Source: Fragum whitleyi (Eukaryota > Mollusca > Bivalvia > Cardiida > Cardiidae). From it: a stretch of DNA of 64,000 nucleotides. The translations under genes were made by a program, and so were the position numbers. Numbering within the stretch: the first letter of the stretch is position 1; every line of letters starts with the position of its first letter. Where the stretch lies: positions 37,426,077-37,490,076 of the forward strand of contig OX411557.1 of NCBI GenBank assembly GCA_948146395.1, read 5' to 3'. The notes under the pieces are model-generated. The model saw only the letters and a program-made list of their open reading frames with translations, did not search any database and had not been told where the DNA came from. This document shows positions 56,777-64,000 of this stretch, piece after piece.

Positions 56777-59700
56777 TCAATTGAAGTGGAATTTGAAGTT
56801 AAATCCCTGACCCCCTCCGTGACCAAATGGATTGAATCCATGGAACGGATTTCCTCCTTGGTTTTGCTGCTGTTCTGGGTCTAATGGATCTTCTCCGTTA
56901 TCAAATTTCTGTCTTTTTTCTGAAAATAGAATGAAACCATTTAACAGTAAGTTATTTCCATTGGTTCACTGAATTCACTTGACATATCTGAGGAAACCAG
57001 GGCGCGTGTTTGGCCATTAAACCAGGGTTTACCCTAAAAATCTGCAAACATCCCATTTTGACCCTTAAAACTTACTCTCAAGGGGGTCATTTTGACCCCC
57101 TTGAGAGCAATTTCTAAGGGTTTAAACTGGTTTTTATCACTCAAATTGTCAACGACGTATCTTAATACTATTTAGAATTCTATGGATTAATTTTTCCCTT
57201 TATATTATTTCAACAAAAATTCACACTAAAACCTTTAAGTTTCTATGCACAATTTGCCTTTGTTGTTTTGACCCTTTAAGAATGAGTTTTGACCCCCAGA
57301 ATATCATTGTTAAGGAGAAAATGACTCCTCAATTTCAAACACTAGCACAGGCGCTGTTAACATGTTGAAATAGACCTTGAAAGTAAACATTTTTACAGAA
57401 AGTATACATTAACATATTTTTTTCCGTGTACCTTGACAAAAGCAAACTACTGTACAATCTAATCTATTTTTATTGGTCACCTTAATGTAACAACATGTTG
57501 GCAAATTGTCACAAGAAGTTGGATACCCAAGTATGAAAAACATCAAAGGAAAATAACTCAAAAATAAATCTAGGTAGAGTTACAGTTCTCTGTAACAAAA
57601 ATGCTAAGTTTCAAGTCAATCTGAAATAAGGGGACGGAGTTATGCTCCGGACAAAAAAATAAACCCCACCCAAACACAAGGGGCCATGGATGATCCCATA
57701 ATGATAGTATGTCCCGTCTTTCAATGGGCGTATAAAGAGCTTGAATTATAACAAGACTGTAGATCATATTTCAACATCCATAGCACCTTTTCATCTTATT
57801 ATTCATCAAAACTAGTACTTTTTGTCAACAAATAATTTCTACCAACCTGGATCTGTTATAACTTCTTTAACTTCCATTCTGATGTCCTCACTGGTTTCAA
57901 AAATGTGTTTTTTGTGTGTTTTTTTAAGTAAAAATGTGAATGAAAGTATAAGCTTTATAGAGACATTACTCAAACAAGATCAAACAAGATCAACTGCATG
58001 TACCTGGATCTGTAAGGACTTCTTTAGCTGCCGCAATATCCATAAACATTTTTTCTGCGTGTTTTTTATCTTCTTCATCCTCAAATTTATCAGGATGCCA
58101 CTGGATAGCTAATTTTCTATAGGCTTTAATAATCTGTTTCTTTTTGGCATTTCTGAAAAATACAATTTAGGAACTAAGACAATACTCAGAGAGATGAGAA
58201 AACCAACATGAAATAATTACCAGGGGTTTGGAAATATGGATTTTCTCTACTTGTCCTTGGACAAAGTGTTGGGCATTTGGTTTCAAATCATAATCAATTA
58301 TTGGTGTTTAGTCAAAAAGCACAATCAATTAATGATCAATACTAATGTTCAATATTGGTTTCCTAGAAATCAATACAATTCTCAATGAATATACACTATG
58401 GCATAACATGGTATGTTTTAAACTTCTTTTCTTTGGTTTTTGATTAGAAAATGACAATCAAATGTGTTGTATCCTTTAGCATTTCTGAAATGGACCTACA
58501 CTCAACCATTGGTATTCAGTGACTTTTTGAGATATGCTCTTGGCAAAAATGGTCTACGTAAGGACCAACAGACGGACCGATCTACAAGTGCAAAGCAATA
58601 TACCTACCCTCTTCATCAAAGGGGGAAATATTCATGTAAATGGCATCTTCCACAATTTTCTGAAGGCAAAGTGATTATGATTACATTGCATTTTTGTCTT
58701 TAACAGCAAAGCTAAAATTGCATTTTCCTGCCATATTATATAAAAATGATTATGATTACTATGGAGAGCCTGCTTTTAACAATAAAAAAGTTTTTTTTTT
58801 AAATTGATTTACTAAATACCAGTACCCTTACCTTTTAACCCCTAAAATTTTATAATAGTCTCTCTTTTGAGAGTTTTTGAGCAATTTTTGAGCCCTTTCT
58901 ATTCCCTGTCGGGCTCGTTGACTATCCTGATCTATATTTATGGCCTGCTGGAAATCTTTTACAGCTGAAAACAGACAAGAAATAACTTTTGTAAACAAAG
59001 TGATTTCTCTTTCAAATATTTTTTTTACTTAATTTACATTTAAATAAAACAGAAAATACACATTTACATTAAAGAGCAAGGAATTTTTGTGCCCATTATA
59101 GTTGAATGCTAAATAAGAGCACTGCAGGAGGTTGCCTACACTTGGCTGTCGCGTGCTGGATAATGGAATGATACAATATATGACAGGGCATAATTTGAAC
59201 AAAAATACATTAAGGTTTATCCTCTTTGATAGTTACAGTATACATGTTAATTGCTTTTTCATGCTAAACATATATGTTTCGTCATATTGTTGATTAGCTA
59301 TTTAAGCCTTAGGTCTTTCTCACAAAGCATCTATATATAGGGTTGGCGTTTGACCTTTAACTATTGTCATGCAGATTCCAAAAAATTCTTGCTTTGGCAG
59401 GATGTATGGACAAACATCAGCCTGCACATATGTGCAGTCTGATATTAGTCCATACAACCTAATTTTCCTTTTTTAACCAGAAAAGTTTCAGAAATTATAT
59501 TTTCAAAATCAAATGCTGACTCATGATCAGGAAATACAGAGCTTTAAGCTTTTAGTATATAATTTTGCCAAGTTTTTTTTTATTCAGCATGACAATGGTT
59601 AATTATACAATCTAGGGACACCCATTATGGTCCCTACATTACAGTACATACCTTCATCATATTGTTCATTAGCTATTCTAGCCTCAGCTCTATCACACAT

Positions 59701-62700
59701 GGCATCTACATTTTCTGGATCTAAATCTAACACTTCATTACATGCTCGGAGGGCCTCTTTGGCATGGCCACCCTGTAATAAACAGATTTGTCTGTTTCAG
59801 TGGGGTTTTATGCTGCTTTAAACAGATATACAGAGGTATCACAAACACTATAGCAATATCTTTCTCTGTTCATCTTTTTTTATTAAGCTGAAGTAATCTT
59901 GTGATTGTATTTAATAATTCCCAAAATATGGTGGGGAGTGCAGGGAAAGGGAAAAATATATTGGATAAGTACACTAAAGGAGGGAAATCATTCTCTCTAT
60001 CTCTTCTTCAATGGTATGTGCATGGTTTTTATTTGTTGGGTTTTTTTAACTCTACGATAACACGATAAAGGGTCAAATGACTCTCGTTTCCATGGTGGTC
60101 CTAACTCATTCCAGTTCTCATCCTACACATAGAGAGAGAGGCAATGGGTTCTAACCACTGCTACCCATTTTACAGCTGGGTGGACTAGGGCCCTGTCTGT
60201 AAAGTGTCCTGCCCGAATACACTACCCGCCTCTGGTAGGTCTCGAACCTACCACTCAGCCAACAAGCCAGACAGTTGGTTTCCCTTTGCCTTATTTTCCA
60301 GTGATTTTTTTCTTTAGAAATTGTTGCCAAATTTGACACTACTCTATGAAGTAAGGATGAAAATAACTTTGAGAGTTCAGTGTTATACTATTGTAGGTGC
60401 TTATATATTCATAAGCACGTACAATAGTATTGCACTGATCCCTCAACTTTCTCTCTTCTTGATTTGAGTCATACAAAAGGAATATGAGGTAGATTAATCA
60501 CTGTGCTTGTATAGATGTATGACCTGTTAAAGAAAATGGGGAAGTGTGAAATATATTGAACATGGTCAGTTTGCATTTAAGAGAAAATTTGCTGATTTTA
60601 TGGAGGTATGAAACAAAAAACCTAATCAGACTGTATAAATACGCAAAGCACATACCTCCTTCCAAAGGGGGGATATTTGTGCATTCAGCATGATTAGGGT
60701 TAAGTGTTGTTTTTTTTCAAACTTTTAGACCAAGTAGTCTGTCTCAAGTTTTACCCACAATATTTGGTACAGAGTAGGCAGAGCAGATTCTGTGCAGGCT
60801 GATCTCTGTCTATACAGTAGGGTAAGAAGATTGAATATTTTGAACAGCAAGGAAAGGGTAGGTCAAATTTCATGATTGTGTAATTTTCTTCTTATCTACT
60901 ATAGTGTTATTCCCAAAATTTGATCTCATATGAACCATCAAAAGATTGCAGTTAACAACATGGAGCTGTAAGTCAGTGATTTTGGAATGGTTTTAATTGA
61001 TATGAATGTCAATTTCACCAAGTTATTAACCATAAATCCCATTACGCCAAATATGCCTTTTTATCATGATGGGTCAAATTTATATGAGGAAAGGATAGAA
61101 TAAGATATATACCTCTAACTTTTCATCATTTATTGATAAAAGCTGAAATGACCAGTTTATCGCAAATTATAAAAACAATTATCATTTTAATTACTTGAAT
61201 GCCCTAGGGACTTGGGTCATTCTCAGTTGTCTAAATTTATGCACATATTCAATGACAACTATAAAGTATCAGATGAAACCAATTAATGTGTTTTTGTATT
61301 TATCAAATTTGTTGATGGAATAATTCCAAAACATTGTAACTACAGCTTGATTACAGTTGTACTTACAAGTTTTTAAACCAATATGGATGTTTTGCTTCTA
61401 GCATATATGTTTCATATTGAATCAGTATTTACAAATAAAAGATTTGTATTTTAATCAAATTTGGCATTAGATTTCATGTAATTTCATTATATATCACTTT
61501 TTATAGCATATATTGATGAGATACTTAAGTTGTGACAGGTTTAATATATTGTAGCAGATTGAACACTAACTAATTAGCCTCTGACTAAAGCCCTACCACT
61601 CCCATAAAGAAGGTTTCAATATAAGAAAATGGGTATTTATTTAAATCTTTAAAGAATGTTACTTACCATGGCTAAACAATGGCAGATATGTGACTTTCCT
61701 TTTAATTCAAACGTGAAAATCTCCGACTCTGTTTTCAGAATCTGTTTTCCTTTATTTACACACTCATCCCATTGTTCTGAGTTTGATGCCTCTTGGGCCG
61801 CATTTAATTGTTTCACTAGTTTTTTCACTTTTTTATAAAACGGAAAACACTTTTTATGGTCTGGATCTAGTCTTAAACACTCTTTCACTTGCCTGAAAAA
61901 GAAGAATATTGCAATTACAGTGACTTTTCCTACACAGTCAAAAGATTTTAAATACCTGTGACTCTGTACACATAAAAAAAGCTGTTTAAAAGGAAGAAAT
62001 TTCTTGTTACAACAAGTTTTTCTCTTTTATAGAATAATTTTGTTTCAAATTGCACTACTTTTTTTAAATTGTTGTATGCAATATCTTTCAAACTCGACAA
62101 ATCTATAATTTTTAAAAGCAGAAGTTGGTTGAATTAGATAACTCTGCAATAAAAAAAGCAAACTTGCGAAGTATTTTCAGAAATTACCACCTAATAATAG
62201 AAATTTTCATTTTCCGAGATCAGTTCAACATATCTCTAACTATAATAAAATGGGAAATAAGTTCTTCTACCCTTCATGATGTCTGAATTTTAAGTCAACT
62301 TTCATTGAATTGTCTGTGCTTGAATTAAGTACAAGGCTTTAATTACGTTTTACATCAATGAGCAGCATTGATACATAAACTTTAATAATGCTTTCCGGTG
62401 AACTTTAGAGATTTCTAAGAGGTAGATCACTTGGAATTCTTTCAACTGAACCATAGGTATTACTAAGATGGCCCAGTGACTGTTTTGTGTTTTAATCAAT
62501 TGAATCCAGCATTCATTCATTTCATGCCATTGAAAACAATTTACAAGTGATCAAACCAAATCAAAAACTCACAATAAGGCCTCTTCAGCGTCTCCCATTT
62601 CGTAAAACAAATTACACAATTTGAAGAAACCCTCCGTATTATCATTTCTTAATTTAGTGGTGGCTCTTAAATCAATGGTGGCTTTGGACAATTCTCCTAT

Positions 62701-63851
62701 AGCGATATAACATTCAGCACGGATTTCTTTTAACTCGGGATTCCAGGGACATAACTGAAAGAAGAATTTGACCTCATTATCAAAACAAACCTTTCAAATT
62801 AAATGTGAATATACCAGTATACACTTTCAGAGAACAAATAGAGACTTAGAGGGGGTATTTTGGTTTTCAAATTTTGATAACTCATTAGTCCTCAATTTAA
62901 CTCTATGTTGTTGGTACTCATTTGAAAGGTCTCATCGAGATAATAGAAATGAGTACCCACAATATAGGGTTTCATTGTGAAATAAAGATTTTAGACTGGC
63001 TTTTATTCTCTCTTATCTGGACCCCTGCAAATTCTCATTGTTGAATCAAATTTTTCTACAGAGTAGTTATTTCTTTTAATTTGTGATCTTAAGACAAACA
63101 AACATAATGTCAAATACCACTCTATCAAAATGATGCACTTACAAGTAGGAGAGATATCTGAATGAACAGCAAATGAATCTGGTTATTCCTAATAGATAGT
63201 TTTGCCAAACAAGAAGGGTTACTATACTTTAAGTTTTTGCAGCATGATATATATCAGATTTATTTTGCCTATTCACCAGCCTTAAATTGATAATGTGATC
63301 CAAAATATAAAATGCACCAATGATACTTTTACTTTAAACTTGTCCATTGAGTATTTAAAGCTGATATGACATCTTCACACTTGATATTCCTATGGGTCAT
63401 TTAAGGTAGTAGACCAGTAATAGTTCTGCAACATGGAATGTGCAATCTTTCACTATGTTATTGGAGGTTTCCCAATTGAAATCATTAGGAATCCATGGTC
63501 AACACTGTTAAATTTCATTTCTACCAAAACGTTCTTAAGCGAAACTATTATGGGTCCACTACCTTAAGATAATATAAAGCATCATGTCAGTCTATTTTTT
63601 CATATCAATTTTTTGACACTTTAAAGTTGTTTTGTGATTATATGTGTTATAAAAAGCTCAAAATGAACTAATTATAACAGTTTAATTTGCTATCTAATGC
63701 ACCCTACCTCAATTGGTCTGTTTAGATGATGTATAGCACCATGATAGTCCTGATTTTCATACAAATATTTGGCATTTTCAATTTCCTCTTCTAATGGCTG
63801 TATGCTTGTTAGTAGCTCCATAGCCTCTTGGTTAGAGTTGTCGTTGTTATA
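56777..63851 (-). CDS. DNAJC3: DnaJ homologue C3 (P58IPK), C-terminal seven coding exons, partial
   Basis: An ER-lumenal co-chaperone of BiP/HSPA5: TPR repeats bind unfolded clients and the J domain stimulates the Hsp70 ATPase during ER stress. Exons in transcript order: 63851-63708, 62754-62573, 61892-61667, 59772-59652, 58964-58832, 58152-58004, 56919-56777. All seven join in frame, giving 365 residues. TPR segments: ELKEIRAECYIAIGELSKA, KLCNLFYEMGDAEEAL, CLRLDPDHKKCFPFYKKVKK (very close to human), EALRACNEVLDLDPENVDAM. The J domain spans exons 5-7: KRDYYKILGVKRNAKKKQI, the catalytic HPD in AIQWHPDKFEDEED, and FMDIAAAKEVLTDPEKRQKF. The tail is Gly/Gln/Phe-rich and ends NFKFHFN, as in vertebrates. 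The signal peptide and first TPRs (about 150 residues) lie right of 64000. No lesion seen. Confidence 0.94.
57590..57765. repeat. tandem-core-type fragment in a DNAJC3 intron
   Basis: CTAAGTTTCAAGTCAATCTG, GGGGACGGAGTTATGCTCCG, and the closing hairpin TATGTCCCGTCTTTCAATGG / GCGTATAAAGAGC. Only the single-unit core remains. Confidence 0.5.
58535..58640. repeat. tandem-core-type hairpin end in a DNAJC3 intron
   Basis: GGACCAACAGACGGACC, then GCAAAGCAATATACCTACCC, TCTTCATCAAAGGGGGAAAT. On the minus strand this gives hairpin / TATATTG / GGTCCGTCTGTTGG, the shared order. Confidence 0.5.
59355..59602. mobile_element. MITE family H3, copy 3
   Basis: Left TTAACTATTGTCATGCAG; right TTCAGCATGACAATGGTTAA. 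The core is CAGCCTGCACATATGTGCAG. It lies in the intron next to the 59652-59772 exon. Confidence 0.82.
60050..60275 (-). mobile_element. SINE family B, nearly complete
   Basis: On the minus strand: head TGGCTTGTTGGCTGAGTGGT, GGTTCGAGACC; body ACTTTACAGACAGGGCCCTA, CACCCAGCTGTAAAATGGGT, AGCAGTGGTTAGAACCCATT, GCCTCTCTCTCTATG and GAATGAGTTAGGACCACCAT. Confidence 0.8.
60277..61666. other. DNAJC3 intron, mostly unrecognised
   Basis: It holds a small hairpin near 60393-60435 (AACTATTGTAGGTGCTTATA facing TATAAGCACGTACAATAGTAT-like sequence), H3-type fragments at 60610-60710 and 60770-60835, and otherwise plain AT-rich intron. Confidence 0.5.
62848..63002. mobile_element. short hairpin repeat, unbroken copy of 24690-25132
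   Basis: TAGAGGGGGTATTTTGG at the left, TTGGTACTCATTTGAAAGGT / GAAATGAGTACCCACAATAT as stem, GGGTTTCATTGTGAAATAAA and GATTTTAGACTGGC at the right. Confidence 0.75.
63401..63567. mobile_element. 167-bp MITE with TTAA ends (piggyBac-type signature)
   Basis: Left TTAAGGTAGTAGACCAGTAA then TAGTT; right AACTATTATGGGTCCACTAC then CTTAA. The inverted arms are about 24 bp and both ends are TTAA. It sits in the DNAJC3 intron between the 63708 and 62754 exons. Confidence 0.82.
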
Positions 63852-64000
63852 CTGAAGATACAGTTTTACAAAATTATATAACTAGAACAAAAGATGTTTG
63901 TAAAAACATTTTATACCCACATTAAGAGCCAGTCTATGACATTTTCTTTGTCAATTAACAAATGGCAATAATGAAGAGAGTTACAGTTCTTGTGCACTAC

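Overview
The window is animal nuclear DNA, most likely from a mollusc and probably a bivalve. It is AT-rich. The genes are split into short exons with GT/AG splice sites, and most of the sequence is introns and intergenic DNA filled with short mobile elements. The bivalve reading rests on the repeat types (tRNA-headed SINEs, elements with tandem-repeat cores, many hairpin MITEs) and on a 28S rRNA fragment that reads like the molluscan sequence as I remember it. No species is claimed. Nothing bacterial, viral or CRISPR-like was seen.

Four protein-coding genes can be supported. (1) 1481-1655 (+) is the last coding exon of a Wnt ligand; its other exons lie left of the window. (2) 9975-12459 (+) is a two-exon gene for a 289-residue protein with an N-terminal CARD and a C-terminal helical region. 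(3) 23790-45133 (+) is a complete 16-exon gene for a 531-residue FGGY-family kinase, the orthologue of glycerol kinase 5 (GK5). A likely non-coding first exon lies near 22298-22341. (4) 63851-56777 (-) holds the last seven coding exons of DNAJC3/P58IPK, an ER co-chaperone with TPR repeats and a J domain; its N-terminal exons lie right of the window. GK5 and DNAJC3 are convergent and 11.6 kb apart. The four genes have no evident shared pathway; they are ordinary neighbours in an animal genome.

Layout: 1-9.9 kb holds the Wnt tail and hairpin MITEs, plus a SINE split by a TA-flanked transposon. The CARD gene follows at 9.9-12.8 kb, with exon 2 bracketed by a direct repeat. From 12.9 to 17 kb there is a 5'-truncated LINE, a weak Tc1-like remnant and a SINE. 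From 17.3 to 22.2 kb lie two tandem copies of a roughly 2.4-kb element with long AT-rich inverted ends. Insertions unique to one copy can be dated there by the empty site in the other, including a SINE whose head is 28S rRNA. The 22.3-45.1 kb stretch is GK5, its introns full of repeats. The 45-56.7 kb stretch is intergenic tandem-core elements, and 56.7-64 kb is DNAJC3.

The most notable observations are: the 28S-headed SINE with target-site duplication and matching empty site; a partial tandem duplication of GK5 exon 4 split by a SINE; and a shared hairpin / TATTG / GTCTGTC-run architecture across many otherwise dissimilar tandem-core repeat families, which suggests one mobilisation mechanism. 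All homology calls come from reading translations and motifs; no database search was run.
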